Shown: piece by piece, positions 40,301 through 53,300 of the stretch | How the letters are laid out: the number at the start of each line of letters is the position of its first letter | Position numbering within the stretch: position 1 is the first letter of the stretch | DNA from: Physcomitrium patens | Lineage: Eukaryota; Streptophyta; Bryopsida; Funariales; Funariaceae | Reading direction: 5' to 3' | Length of the DNA stretch: 64,000 bases | Assembly: GCF_000002425.4 (NCBI RefSeq) | Contig: NC_037260.1 | Span: forward strand, 15,421,372 to 15,485,371 | Translations under genes and position numbers: made by a program | The notes under the pieces: model-generated | What the model saw: the letters and a program-made list of their open reading frames with translations, nothing else | Told to the model about the DNA's origin: nothing | The model's database searches: none

Positions 40301-43009
40301 GCTGTTGCTGCTGCGTTATGTGAAGCTGGGCCTGCAGCAACAATGGAACATAAGAGTAATTCTTCAGAACTTTATTATCTTATCAGATTGTTATCTCATA
40401 ACAATACCAGAATTCTATAGCGTACAGAGTGAATTCTTGAAAATCAGAAGCACAGAGAAAATATGTCAGAGAAGTTGTAGAACCTGCTGAAGAAGACTCA
40501 CCTGAGGAGCAGCAAGACCAGGAGGTTGCTTTAGCGAGGAGCTTGAAAGCTGAGGCCCACCTGTAAGCAGAGAAGCAGCAGAGTGGCCTTGCTGTGTCTG
40601 CTGGTACCGTTGTAAGAACTTTTGTTTCTGATCCGGCATAATCTCGGATCGCACATGATATGGTCCCTAAAAGGGAGAAAAATAAATAAATAAATAAGAT
40701 ACTTATTTTAGAAGACAAAGGAATAGCACATACAAGTGCAGTTTACTTTACAGTATACCTGCATGAGCAAGACAGGAATGAGCAGTAAAAGTCTAAGCAT
40801 ACTAAAGGCGTGACACTCATTAAACTAGTCCATGTTGGTAACCGTCTGAAGCTAAAGCACGCGGAATTAATATCATACAGGAATGGAAACAGAATTCAAT
40901 ATTTTGACAATGTCTGCATCGAGAAATCATGCACATATTTAACAAAACATATCTTACCGTTTCTTGTGAGTTGGCAGAATGCGGACGCCACTGTCCACCC
41001 GCTGGCATATTCCCGGCTGCAATATGTAAACTCACTTCAGCTCGCTAGCAACTTCACGTGTATATTCAACAGAAAAGAGGAATTGGAAGCCTGATAGATG
41101 CATACTTAATGATGAAAATATAGTCGAGAATGTTCAAAGTTGACTTTCACAACTAACCTGGAAACAAACGAGTGCCCGGTAGTCCAGTATCTGATGCCCC
41201 TATGCCATTGTCACCCAAACCTCCCGGTCCGAACACCCGGTTTCCACTACCTAGAAATATCAATTTTAATTCAGCACAGACACGTTGTGCACTTGCAATT
41301 CATACGTGAAAACATGGAGAGTCGAAGACAGCTAGTTGTAATTGGAATCAACAGTTTCCAGAGGTCTCTTGCATAAATAGTTCAATTCAGCTAAAAATTT
41401 AGATAAATATCACAAGGGAGTCGTTGACAATGTCGGACATGAGCTACCTAAAGTCCCAGAGAACTGCTGTGACAAACCGCCGCCTGTTGGATGTCGGTCA
41501 TCACCACCAGTAAGACCAAGTCTCTTGCTTAAATCCATTTGAGACACTAGAGGGCTTGCACTTCCAGATGCTGTGACAGGAGGAGGAGATTGTCCTCTGG
41601 TAGAATTTCCACCCAGTCCTGGTCCTACCCGCCGTCCTGATAGCGCACTTGTCTCATCCTCCTTAACTCGACCTTGCAGAACAGCAGGTTGCAGAGCAGG
41701 AGTTGTGGATAAAGACTTTACAGGGACAGGCCTTACAGGTGAGATGCCAGTCGGAGTACCTGAAGCATGCACAAACAAACGCGTTCAGAAAGGAAAGAAT
41801 AAAAAAATCATCCACAGAACAAATATTTGGCGAACTAATCAGCGCACTGACGAAGAAAAATGTCGATTGATTCCAGAGGATCTAATCCAAGAGGAAATTT
41901 CAGAGCTTCTAGACATAATTCACTTCCTATAAATTATTACTCACAGTGAATACCTGTAATATTCAAATTGCCAAGTTGTCGCGACAGAGATCCAGCTCCA
42001 GTAGAAGGGGAAGGAACCCCTGCACTCCCCACTGGGCTAACACTAAGTACAACTGCGGGAGAGCTTGACTTTGGAGTGCTGCTCGTGGGAGACATTGCTA
42101 ACGTAGGTGTGCCTCGTGTCCGGGTCCCTGGAGACTCAGCGGATGATTCTGAAGAGGTCACAGTATCATCGTTGCCGACCGGTTGTGACGATGGTGAAAC
42201 CAGCGGGGATATTCCAAGTGATGAAGACATAGCCTGCATGATGTCACATTCATTAATGACTGTTCCTGATATCAATCATAAAGAACAAAGCTCAAAGATG
42301 ACGGGTCTCTCAGAACTTCCAATTGCTGAAGATGAGCTATGCAGCAATCAGTCGAAGTGACTTGAGAAAACTAAAGATTGCATAGACTTTTAGGATGGAG
42401 AGAGCCCACTTACAGATTGGGTAACTGGCAGTATAATGGTTGGTTTCAATACAGAGCCAAGAGGAGGCACACCAACTCCAGAGGCTGCTGCAACTGCCGC
42501 CTGAATGTGGCAAAGAGAAAAAATATACACTCCAATGAAACACCATTTCCAGGTATCGAATTTACTCTTAATAAAGATAAGTCGGGAAGTGATGACGGAG
42601 TTAATATTCCTTGCTTGGAAATACAATTAAAAACAAGACCCACAACTGCTAACCTTCTCTTTAACGACAATAGAAGGAGCGACATTTGGTATTGCCTCAA
42701 GGTTTTCCAGTGCTTCAATTTTATCCAGAGGTAAATACTGGTATATGTCGTCAACATCCTCAAAAGCCTCAAAGTCCTCCTGACATCAAAAAGCACCCAT
42801 TAGCTTGGTAAGTGATAACCATACAAAGGTCAAGCCATAGAGAACACGCTAAGAAGTACCATTTCAGCTTTTGTGCTCCACTACCCACAAGCTTAAATGA
42901 AAAAATCGTAGCGTTCTCTCAAAAGTCCAAAACATGAAGAAAACGTCATCACTGTTTGCTTGATGAGCAGGGAAAAACATCCTTCAGGGTCACTGTCCTA
43001 CATTGGAAG

Positions 43010-43055
<46 letters not shown>

Positions 43056-45459
43056 GGAAACTAGATACATGCAGCCACTAAAAAAAAGTTGGGGCCAATG
43101 GTTCACAACGTCATGTACGTTTTGACATCTTATATGGCTCAATCGAGCGTGTAGGGCAAGAGAAAGCCCACCTGATTACGTTCGACATAATCCTCAACTA
43201 AATGTCTCACTTCTTGCACCTCGTCGGCGGAAAGTTCGTCGTTGTCCAGCAGACGCAACACTAGCTCCAATTTTATGATGTGCAATTTATGTCGGTTGAT
43301 TGATTCTTCAAGATGGGTCTGTCCAATCAAATGACAGAAAGAACGTCAAATTTGGCAGAAGCTCAGCGAATTTCGACATTCAAAAACAGATGGAAAGGAA
43401 AATTGCAAATTAATACCCACTGTCATAACAAACTACTCTGTGCACCCAAGTATACACATATCAAAGCTGACATATAGGAAACGGATACAATACCAAACGA
43501 GGAGGTCGAGCCTTTCCCTTTTTGACTTGAAGACCCTCCATCTCTGCTTCGAAAGAGTCGATTTGTGATTCCAACTCACTAACCTACCAACACAAAAATT
43601 CAACTTCACATTATGCGAAGAAGGTAATGGAAAGATAACAAACTGACTTCGACTGGCCCAGGACGAATTAGCCCATTGAACCAGCAAACAAAAAACCCAA
43701 AGAAACATCGATGGAAATATTTTGCAAAAAATATCAACAAATAAAGCATACCATATTGTTAAGCCAATCTCGTGACTCCCCTTTTGCTTTATCTCGAGGA
43801 TCCTGCTAGCAGACAAGCACATTTACCACTAACTAAATTATGAGGGCTGAGTTGATTATAGCAAGTTTTAATAAAAACGTGTCTCAACTATGAAAAACTA
43901 CGCTACGAAACCAGACCCCAAGCCACACGTACGAGGCGCGAGACAACTCATGACGAAAAAGTATCAAAACCAATGACATTAAACTAAACGGGAATGAAAA
44001 CAAAAACTCAACCAGACAACACCAAATTGACAACAACTATTGCTTGCAAAGAATTATTTAAAAATCTAACTCAGTAATCTTCACTGTTCACGCTTACACT
44101 CCCAAGCGGATGCAAGGTAATTTCAAAGGCAACTCCAGCTGAATAGTTCAGCAAGACGCACATTTGAATTCATGAATAAGCCAAATTATGAATGTGTAGC
44201 TCACTGTTATGAAATTCTGACATGGTAGCTCTTTTCGTCCAATTATCCATATGCTGAACTAAGATTATTCATAAGATCGTGCCACACGATATAATTCCAC
44301 CCTTGAATTCGTATACGCATGTCTCACTGTCGCAGAAAACTGCGAACTAGGTGTTGTAGAAGTAATTCTAGTCGCACATGCACAGCTTCAAGACCCAAAG
44401 AGATGATATCAATGTATTGAAGATTAGAGACTAACCGTTTTTGGTTGCTGGCCCAAGCCTTCTTTAGAAAAAGCTTTTGTCTTGGTTTCCTTTTCACACA
44501 CTTTAAATCGTTCCATTTCTCGCTCTATCTGCTTCCGAGCCTCAACAAGAGCCTGCATCGCACAGAAAGCACAAGGAATATCCAAATCGCACTTGATTAA
44601 TCCACCAACTGTATATTTGCAAATATTTTCAAATGTTATCATCAATAAATTTCAATAGTCCACACACACAAACAAAAAGAAAGAAAGGAAAGAAGGAAGG
44701 ACTGAGATGTGGAGTTGTAAAAAACGTTGATTCTTTCATTCTTTTCACACACATGCTTTACAAAATGATTTACAGTTTTCTTTTACTAAATTATTAAATA
44801 AATTGTTCTAAGTGTAGCAAGTAGCGTTGTCCAGAAGACACTGCGTTACCTTTTTGTCTTTGATCTCATTAGATTGAATCCACATCTTAATTTGATCACG
44901 ATAACGCTGTAGCTTCTTAATTTCCTTCTTTAAATCTGCCTCGAACTTCTCCTTCTGATTAACATTTTCAGTGTCGTAAACCTGCGATACCTCGACATGT
45001 TACGTCATTGTTGAGAACCGTGGAGAGATGTGTCAGCAAAATCAACCAACCACATTACCTGCCCATGACGTGAGTAAGGAAATTCCCAGTACTTCACCAT
45101 TGAGCAGCTTGTGAAAATCAGTTTCACAAGACTTACTAGGTCGCTAATTAATTTCCTCCACGCACTTGCCCTCAAGCCTCGTTCACGTAAGCAGACTTAA
45201 ACAGATAAATTCAGCCCAAACCAGGACATTATGGAACCCAGTAGGACCCACGTCCAACCACATTCATGCAGAACCAGCACCAAAAGGAATTAAAATAATC
45301 ATGTTGAAGCTCCCATAAAAATATACAAAATTCAGCTTCATAAGTAGGAATACCGAGCTCATTCACCTTGTTCCAGATACTGTCAAAAACATCAACACCT
45401 TCTTGCACTTTCTTGAGCACTTTGTCGATTTCTCCTTGTAATTTCCGTGTCGCCCCCAT
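37345..45459 (-). CDS. NOT3: CCR4-NOT transcription complex subunit 3 (978 aa, 20 coding exons)
   Basis: Scaffold subunit of the cytoplasmic and nuclear CCR4-NOT deadenylase. My exons, 5' to 3': 45459-45367, 44981-44850, 44552-44436, 43802-43752, 43583-43494, 43318-43172, 42779-42654, 42500-42414, 42233-41954, 41759-41448, 41250-41158, 41016-40958, 40666-40502, 40331-40085, 39817-39651, 39281-39192, 38809-38498, 38106-37987, 37734-37553 and 37411-37345. All are GT-AG with consistent phase. The N-terminal Not3 domain spans residues about 1-235 ([44 protein letters not shown]). A Ser/Pro/Gln-rich linker occupies about 250-750. The C-terminal NOT box is at about 840-975 ([40 protein letters not shown]). 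The start is a true ATG that fits the family exactly. Exons 15-16 are the least conserved, and the donor after exon 16 is weak. The seven-residue insert I remember from seed-plant NOT3 after IKDKK is absent. Identity is very secure. Confidence 0.93.
43010..43054. repeat. 45-bp poly(A) tract in a NOT3 intron
   Basis: An uninterrupted A run on plus (poly-T in the transcript) in the intron between NOT3 exons 6 and 7. It is not next to a splice site. There is no target duplication or body to suggest a retroposed tail. Confidence 0.9.
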
Positions 45460-45726
45460 GATGAATACCGCGCGTTTGTCACCAAGTGACCGAACTTATC
45501 ATGCAATGATTGTGACTTCTGATAATTAACTACAGCTGCAAAAGGTTGCCAGCAGGTCAAGTATCGCGTTCATCGAATGAATTTATGTTGATCCTGTGAA
45601 ACAAATTACAAAGAATCCGTAACGGTCATTGAAACTACTTCGGAAGAATGGCAATGAAATGGACATGTCCAAACAGAACGCTGAGCTAACCACTGAATAA
45701 CTCTCTTAATTTTCACTCAAAACAAC

Positions 45727-45768
<42 letters not shown>

Positions 45769-46740
45769 AGTTGATCGGGCAGTAGAATGCAAGTCTCTGA
45801 GATAACCCCAATCCTCCCGCCCAGAATTGTCCACTGTGATATTTCCAACCATTGTATCATCACCAAACTTGGAAAAATTAAGTACAACAATAAATAAAAA
45901 CCGAAATTAAGCACAAACGCAACAAACCTTCGTCGACCCCCGCAACTGTCAAGAACTAACATAACAAAAAATTGAAGATAATGTAGCTCAGAAAAGAGCT
46001 TCAAAACATCATCACACAATGAAATGCTTTCGAAATCTCTCAACCATGTTGTAAAACCAGAGCAACTATCTGAAATTCAACTGAACAGCTCTCTTCAACA
46101 CCTACAGCCATCAAAATCCTCCCAATTCGACAGAATTCACCTAAACGCCCCGATCATATTACCAAACACCCTCCCAATTCGACAAAAAAAAAAAGCCTTA
46201 GTTCTATCCTATTCTACCAAATCTATGCAATGAGACCGGAGTCGATCCAGAATAGCGATTGCATCTATTCAAACAAACAAACAAACAAAAAAAAAAAAAA
46301 AAAAAAAAAAAAAGCGGCAAGCATCCGAGAGAACCAAACTGCAGCGCGTGATGCATCACCTTCACGAGGAAATTAGGGCTTGGCTAAAAACAACTCACAG
46401 AATACGCAAAACAGAGCCTCCTCGGGCCAGTAAGATATCAACGGAAAGCTCACGATACGAGGAATGCATATTTGTAGGCACGCGGGGGCGATTACCGAAG
46501 CTGCATGCGCAATCGGGTCGAGAGGAAGCGTCAATGCTCTCGGCGATGCTCGGCAGTTTTTTTCAAACTTCGTGCGGTTTCGCTTCGTCGAGTCGTCGCC
46601 TTCGCAACAAACAAACTCGTTCCCTCTGCTGTTTTTGAACTTCTCGTTCCCCTCACGTTTCCTGTGGACATCATCCATGGGAACGTGGGACCACTATCGC
46701 CTGTGGGGCCTACTTGAGGAGACGATGAATAACATGATTT
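45460..46740 (-). promoter_or_regulatory. NOT3 5' leader and promoter region
   Basis: Upstream of the NOT3 ATG are a TA microsatellite (45728-45766), an A run (about 46289-46312) and a GC-richer block at about 46320-46720, which is the likely first non-coding exon and promoter. On the minus strand that block contains AGCCCTAATTTC, a wording common in plant 5' leaders, and the palindrome GTGATGCATCAC (46348-46359). A leader intron between it and exon 1 is likely, but I cannot fix its ends. No clear TATA box. Confidence 0.4.
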
Positions 46741-47153
46741 TTTTTTGCATTGCATTGGGTTGGGTTTATAATTTGGGTTACAAAATGGTAGAACTCAAGA
46801 AAGTTCTTACTTCCTTTCATTACTTATTATTGTAAAAATTTCATATGTTTATTTACTTTCATATATTGGGGATTTAATCTTATGTATCTTTTAACTCTAA
46901 CACCAAACCTTTTTATTTAGATTGAATTATTTCTTAAAAGAGTAAATGATTCAAATATATATATATATTTAAAAATAATTAAATATTAAATTTTGACTTG
47001 TTATAAAATTTTCATTATTTAATCTAATAATAAACAAAACATATAATTATACAATTTTGTTTACAATTTTTTTGAAATAAATTATAAAAAAAGAAAAATG
47101 TTTTATATTTTTTTATATTTAAGTGTTTCCGAGTGATAATTTAAGAGGATATA
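46740..47153. other. AT-rich spacer
   Basis: Sharp drop in GC after the NOT3 promoter block, with A/T runs and a short TA tract near 46960. Nothing recognised. Confidence 0.5.
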
Positions 47154-47605
47154 TTAGAAGCACACTCCAAGTTGCCATATGCACACCTAAGAAAATAAAG
47201 GCCTTTAATTGGTTGGTTTGCTAAATGAACTAGCAAGTGTAAGGGATCAAGGAATTCAGGGGTAAGACTAGGACTTACATTAGAACTAGAGACATGAATT
47301 GAGAATGAGGGAGAGTGCACTAAGACTCACACCAAGATGAGTGGTATTGAGATTGAGACTTGCACCAAAACTAAGGATAGGAAATAAAAACAATATTGAG
47401 ATTGGAGAAAGAAAGGGGGTTGGAAATGGCAACAAGACTAGGACTTGTGCAAAGGCGAAAAAAAGGGAAAAGAAGCACAAGACTTACATCGAAATTGGGA
47501 AATGTGGGAGGAGGTCTAGGACTTCTGCCATGATTAGAAAGAAGTCACGAAGCAACCAATTAGAGATCTTGGGTGTACATATAGCAAATTGGGGCGTGCT
47601 TGTAA
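47154..47605. mobile_element. MITE-like element with ~50-bp terminal inverted repeats
   Basis: The left end reads TTAGAAGCACACTCCAAGTT; the right end read on minus begins TTACAAGCACGCCCCAATTT. Similarity continues through a TGCYATATGYACACC block and a TAATTGGTTG block. The interior is purine-rich (words around GACTAGGACTT and GATTGAG) and without a convincing ORF. The same terminal words occur in the MITE split by copy B. Long inverted ends without coding capacity fit a MULE- or hAT-type MITE, but no 8- or 9-bp duplication could be confirmed. Confidence 0.6.
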
Positions 47606-48501
47606 CATGAACAGTACAAACACAAGGCATACACAATAATGTACATCAATTACATGAAAGAATCGAAAGAATTGAAATGCAATTGATATTTTGTGTGTGC
47701 ACATTTAATTTGGAATTTTCATATGAAAGCAAAGAAGAGTCTCCAAATATGGATTTGATAACAATGCAATAGTATCATGATAATAGAGCAGTTCTTCTCA
47801 GTGCTTTCATATCTTGATGTGGACACATATGAATCAATTATCTCGGCTGTAATACAAAAGGTGCAATCCAAGAGATTGTGAGACAACCAACCAGCAGAGA
47901 GTGCGTGACAACATTCTGTCATTTGTATCATCTCAACCTTGAAGTGTGGAGCTTTTCAATGGCGAAGGGTAGCAAAAGGATTACATGATCGCATTGCAAC
48001 ACCCGAACCTTTCTGAATGCAAAATCTGTAGAGGTGGTTAGTCTATCCTAGAACTAAAAAGAGGCATGATACCAATGGTTGACCTAGATTGGCCAGAGCT
48101 TGTTTGAGGTCCATGTGCTCACCCAGGGGAAGTGTTGATAGTACATCTAGAAATGTCTCAGCTGACAACATTTTTTCAGTGTTGAATCGAAGGTGCTCAA
48201 GGTCTCTCTATTTACTGGGTGCTGACAGCCAGAACCTTGAAACTAATCTCTCTCTTCCTACAAGCAACTAGAAGAGTGATTACGTGGCTCATTTCCATGC
48301 TGCGATTAGAGCATCAATGATTAAAAGTAATAAATATTTTAAAAAATCCAGAATTCCAGAATTCCAAACCCGTTGTGGATATCTTGAATTGAATAAAAGT
48401 GACCAAACCTTGAACTTCGACGCTGGCCAGGTGAATTTTCAGAAACCCTTGCATAGAGAACGAAGGGTCTTGTGCAGGAAGAGTATGTTTAGATTCCGCT
48501 T
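47606..48501. other. Spacer and probable 3' UTR of the mitochondrial carrier gene
   Basis: Mixed-composition sequence downstream of the carrier stop codon, which is read from the right. Open frames of up to 76 codons lack family resemblance. No RNA gene was recognised. Confidence 0.4.
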
Positions 48502-51500
48502 TCATGTTCTGTGAAGAACATACTTGACAACCTCATAAAATGAGACTACTATTCCTGTTGATGGTGCAGCGCGGCCAATGCGGGGCCCAACTCCTGCGAA
48601 TAAGCCACGCATTCCTCCTTTACTGCATCAACATAAGTATACACAAAAATAGCGTTAGAAACCCCATTGCGTCATTGACCTAATTTTTTACGATATAGGG
48701 AGGAAGACGAGCACCACGTTTGATAATCCCAAAGCAGGAGTATACACAACACAGCCAAGAACATGTCTGTCTACGAAAAAAAGGATTGATGTAATGTCCG
48801 TTCTTTTAAAATACAAAAACCTATGATATTTATGAAAAGCAACATACTGCCAGACTTCAGAAAGGGTTTGCCGAAGAGTCGATGACATAGCTTTAGCAGG
48901 ATCTTTCTGTGTAACACAACCACAAAATGAGCATTAAAATACACACAGAAATACGTATACACACACACACACACAACAATATGTATCACATATTCGCAAC
49001 AAGTGAACGAACTATGGCCCCCCCGTGCCTTAAATTTCACAAAGTTGAAATTTCTCAAATGTAACAATTATGGTAGATAGATAAATACCCACTAACGTAC
49101 CTCAATTTGACGCCAGGTTTTCACTACATCAAGAGGGCAAGTGGCAGCTGCTGCGATTCCACCTGCAAGCATGCCTGCAGCAAAATTGGCTCCCAATACC
49201 CTTCCTATGTGTGGGTCAGGGCCTGCAGTTTCAAGGGCAAAGCCTCGTACCTGCACATAAGTAAGAGTTGTGTTAAGGAACTGAAAGAGCCTAGAACTTG
49301 GCAATAGAAGCCGGTGGAAAAAGTCCGTGCTTAGACGAATCATGTTTAGACTACTCAATCGTAGTTCAATTATTGATTTCTGTACTAAAGATACTCTCAA
49401 GATATTCACCCCAGGCTCATCACTGATGCGTCATGTAACTAAAAAAAAAAAAAAGTGGAATTCGCAATTCGGATTGTACATGATTGGAATAAATACAGCC
49501 AAACCAAAAGTCTAAGATTCATCTGAACATTCTCGACAAACCTAGTGAACAAGCACAATACAAAAATAATAAACCTAACAACAGACCAACTGCTCTTCCT
49601 GTTTTGTGTATACAAAACAAGAATTGGAGACAAGTTACAAGAGTTGTAAGCTTACAGGCTCCAGAACACTCCAGCAAATAGCAGAAAATGGAACATCTCG
49701 AGCAAGCTGTGCTCCCACGCCTGTCCACATAACCCTAATTCCTTGCACTGCCAACAAATCGTTCGGTTTCAAGTGATGTTCACATCATGCGGGTTATCGG
49801 GGGGCAGAGAGCATAAAACATACATACATACTCAACGTTATCATGAAAGCAGCGACGAAGCAACCTACTCGACAGAGCTCTAGAAAGGAGAAGAAATCTT
49901 ACATCGACCTCCATCCGTTGCATATGTGTTATTTACACTACGTAAGACGGAGACTATCCCAGGCAATTTTCCAGTCCTTGGATCCACTTGAGCCTGCAAC
50001 GTTCCAAAGATTGAAATCGTAATTTGTACAAAAACACCACTGATATAGCCCAATCAAATGTTAATAGCCAGTTATTACAAAAAACTGCGCTCAATTAAAA
50101 TGTGTGAATAAGCATCCGATAACTAATAGGGCTGCTCATATTAAAACACCCTTGCTCCCAGATAAATACCATTTCACATTCTACGAGAAAAGAAAAGAAA
50201 AGAAAAGAAAAAAACGACAATGCGAAAAACAATAAAAAAGAGACCAAAAGATTAAGTATTATATTAACACAATTAAAAGGGATAGATAAACGGTTCAGGG
50301 ATATGATTATTTGTCCTAAGAACAACGTTGATATCCTCCACTAATTCAATTTTGAAATCATTGGAGCCTCATAGACAACCAAGGACAAAGGAGTTCATGA
50401 AGATGGTAAAAAAGCTAACCTGCATACGGGTTTTCGCAAGCTCAAGAGGTGAACATACAAGAACTGCGAGAGATCGTGCTAAAGCACCAGCTAGCATTGG
50501 TGCATACGGCTTCAAACCCAGAGAATTCTCATCGGAATATCGACACATAGTATCTTGAAGTAAGTCGTAACTTGGTAGATAGATTCCCACCTGGTGCAAT
50601 CATTTACAGTCATCAGCTATCTGCTTGAGAGAATAGATTTCAGAATAAAGCACGACACCAAAATTCCAGAGTATCATTGTAGAGAATCCAATGACAAATA
50701 ATCAAGTAATGGAGCAACTTACTGATGGCACAGCAATTGCGAGGGAAGCGTTGAGGCCTCTCCACAAGCGAATAAAGCCCTCCTGCATACAGAAACCTGT
50801 TAAAAGCTATCCAGTCATGTGCCAACGTCCAAAATTTTGGAAACCCAGATGCTATGTACCCAAAACATCGTAGTGTAAATAATAGCGTAAAACTGTCTTG
50901 TTCACTCACTGTCTTCAGTCAAAATGATTGAATCCTATTCATATCTATTAGGGGCCCGCATCAATTGCTTACAAAGTGAAAAATGAGGGCAGAAATAATG
51001 GTCCATACCTCACGAGCAACTCTTCGCATAACATCCAAAGTGCCCTTGTACTGTTGACCCGGAGGAGGGCAATTATAAGATACTCCTGCGACGGTGGTTC
51101 GAGGACATGCCGGGGGACACCTTCCATCCACACTCACCTGTTAAATTTTCCCAAAGCAGATTATCTCAATATATCACCCAGAATGAAAACTACCAACTCT
51201 AATATTCTAAACTTAAGTACCAACACACTGCAAACTAGCATAAAATCAATATAATTCCCCTAAAGGCTCCAACTTATGCAAACCGAGCGGAACGGAGATT
51301 CAACGAACTGCGCAACAATAAAGGCACGTTAAGGCACCCAGCTTGAATAAAAAAATTCAAAACAAAAATAGCTACCAGAATGTTATCTAAAATATCATAC
51401 CTTGAACGATTTTGAACCCTCCATTTCACATGCTGTCTGCTGATAAGATACTCCAGCTCCTTGCGCTTGGAGTCTTGTCTGCATAAACAATGAGTTTCAA

Positions 51501-52025
51501 GACTTAACAAACACGTTCAAAGCCAGACTAAAACACCCCACCACAATCAACACCTTGAAATCCTTGCCAATGGAAACAAGAAGTCACTGCTGAAATAAAA
51601 TGAGCAAAAGATGTTCCTTGGAATTTCAAGCTCCTAACAATCAGCACATTAGAAGTGGACAGAAAACCTAAATATATTTGATGCTGAGTGGCGCTAAATT
51701 TTCCAGAGAACGTTCGCTCCAAAAATAAAAATCAACAGTAGGTTTCAAGGTATACCTTGGCGACGTCTAAAGGATTAACAATCACGGCCGAAATTACTGC
51801 AGCTCCCGCAGCCGAAATGGCTTTCTCTCTCACATCGATATTTCTTAAAGGGGCGTTTTTCATGGCAGCGCGCCCCTCTTGCGACCCTAACACAGACCTC
51901 ATCCCGGCAAACAGTCCCGATGGATAAAACCCATCCTGAGTGTCTGAAACATGAGAAGAATCGAGTGCAATTGCAAGGCCTCGAAGCCGGAATGGATCAG
52001 TGGGTGGCACCATTGCCTCATTCAT
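48502..52025 (-). CDS. MTM1: Mitochondrial carrier of MTM1/SLC25A39-40 type (406 aa, 10 coding exons)
   Basis: Inner-membrane carrier; family members support mitochondrial manganese/iron handling (yeast and plant MTM1) and glutathione import (human SLC25A39/40). My exons, 5' to 3': 52025-51756, 51478-51401, 51137-51009, 50782-50723, 50590-50420, 49993-49903, 49747-49656, 49250-49101, 48906-48848 and 48622-48502, all GT-AG. Three carrier repeats show PLDVAK (residues 85-90), PLELAK (227-232) and PLDVVK (336-341). Family hallmarks are REKAISAAGAA, LARDVPFSAICW and GPRIGRAAPSTGIVVSFYE. The first matrix loop holds Cys107, Cys123, Cys127 and Cys139, comparable to the four-cysteine loop of SLC25A39. 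The ATG at 52025 (MNEAMVPP) gives a length near my recollection of about 413 aa for the Arabidopsis protein. The frame stays open upstream only to a GTG at 52118, with a TAG directly before it. An upstream exon with an earlier ATG cannot be fully excluded. Confidence 0.9.
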
Positions 52026-52286
52026 GAGCTTCTCATGCACGCCGATCAGTGACACTCTACCCAGCCTTTCATCGGTATTCTTCTGCCCAGTTAGAAATGG
52101 CCCTTTTCTTCCGAACACCTAACAAAACACTAACACCTCAGTGTCATAGAGTTGAAACCACGCGAAGCAGCTCTTTGAAATCCTCGACAGGATGATCTGC
52201 GAACACAAGATAGAGAAACGATTCAGCGAAAATGCCTGGCTAAACCTCGAACAAAATTGGACGAACTAATCTCCAATAAATTTAAA

Positions 52287-52324
<38 letters not shown>

Positions 52325-53300
52325 AACAAGGTGTTTGAGTTCTTTTCACTACACTCCTCCATACAGTGACCAATTGATCAAAACACCACTACTGATAATA
52401 CAAACTCTTATTAAACTACCAAGCCGAAACCCAATTCCAACCTGCTAGCGCCTGTCGATTACAATTTAAAACGGTGCACTCACATCAAAAGCACAGGAAA
52501 CGCTGCAAGACAATCGCATCACCCTAGATCATCACTCGTGCAATTAACGAGACAGAAATTCGCTAATCCATACAAAACAAGTCCTGTCATCACTAAAAGC
52601 AATCCAGAAGGTCATTTCAGTCACGACATTGAGATTCACTCGAGGCTCTAAAAATCACCATCTAAGGATCAACCCACAAAAACCCATGAAATTCCAAGGG
52701 CTCCAAAACTCCGCAATCAACGCACGGAATCCAACACCCACCGAAATCAGAATGCAATGCCAGCGAACCTGCAGCCCGAGAAGCGCACCGGCCCGAGTGG
52801 GCACAAGCACAAAGAAGCAAAGGGCAGAGGAATTAGGGCTACGGCGCAGCAGCAGTGCACGCGAAAAAGAGGCTTGAGGGGCACGCGATGCTCAACCCAC
52901 CGCGCTGGCCTCATGCTAGCCCCGCACTGTCCCCACGGTTTAGCACGCCGGTGTGGGTCTAGTGACCGTGGGGGCGTGGCATGGGGGTGTGCGTCCGCAT
53001 CTCCTCCTCCTATGTCTCCGACCCCTCGGCGTGGCCCCGTCCACGTCACTCTCATTCTGTGGGTCTGAGTCCACGTAGACAATGGACCAGGCCTGTTCTG
53101 AGGTGGGAGAGAAGTGAGAGAGCGACGTTCTGGGTTGGAAAAGGTAGTGAGAGAGCGACAAAGAGATGCCTTGGGGTTGGAATTGTGTGTGGGGTGTGAT
53201 TTCTTCGCTTTGCTTATGCCATGCATTCTCTACGTGGGTCACAATGAATTCTATGGCTTTCACGTCGGAGGGGGATTTAAAAGGAGAAGAGTAAATCAAT
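52026..53300 (-). promoter_or_regulatory. 5' leader and promoter of the MTM1-like gene
   Basis: A GC-rich block (about 52740-53270) is followed upstream by AT-rich DNA, so transcription probably starts near 53240. On the minus strand CTTTTAAATCC (about 53274-53284) is a TATA-like box, and next to it CCGACGTG (53261-53268) combines DRE-like and ABRE-like cores. A leader intron is likely, with a possible donor near 52769 and a good acceptor (TTGTGTTCGCAG) ending at 52194. It would contain the 35-bp A run at 52288-52322. Leader boundaries are inference. Confidence 0.4.

Noticed and set aside
43010-43054. Poly(A) tract as a processed insertion in the NOT3 intron
   Set aside because: Both flanks are unique intron sequence; a simple homopolymer expansion explains it.
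46348-46359. GTGATGCATCAC palindrome as a specific factor site
   Set aside because: I know of no plant factor with this exact site and it occurs only once.
51732-52118. Carrier start at 52118, which would add 31 residues
   Set aside because: The codon there is GTG, with an in-frame TAG directly upstream and an acceptor-like AG at the same spot. The ATG at 52025 fits the family length better.
52747-53299. A 159-codon minus ORF upstream of the carrier gene
   Set aside because: It lies in the GC-rich promoter/leader, runs across the likely transcription start and has no domain resemblance.
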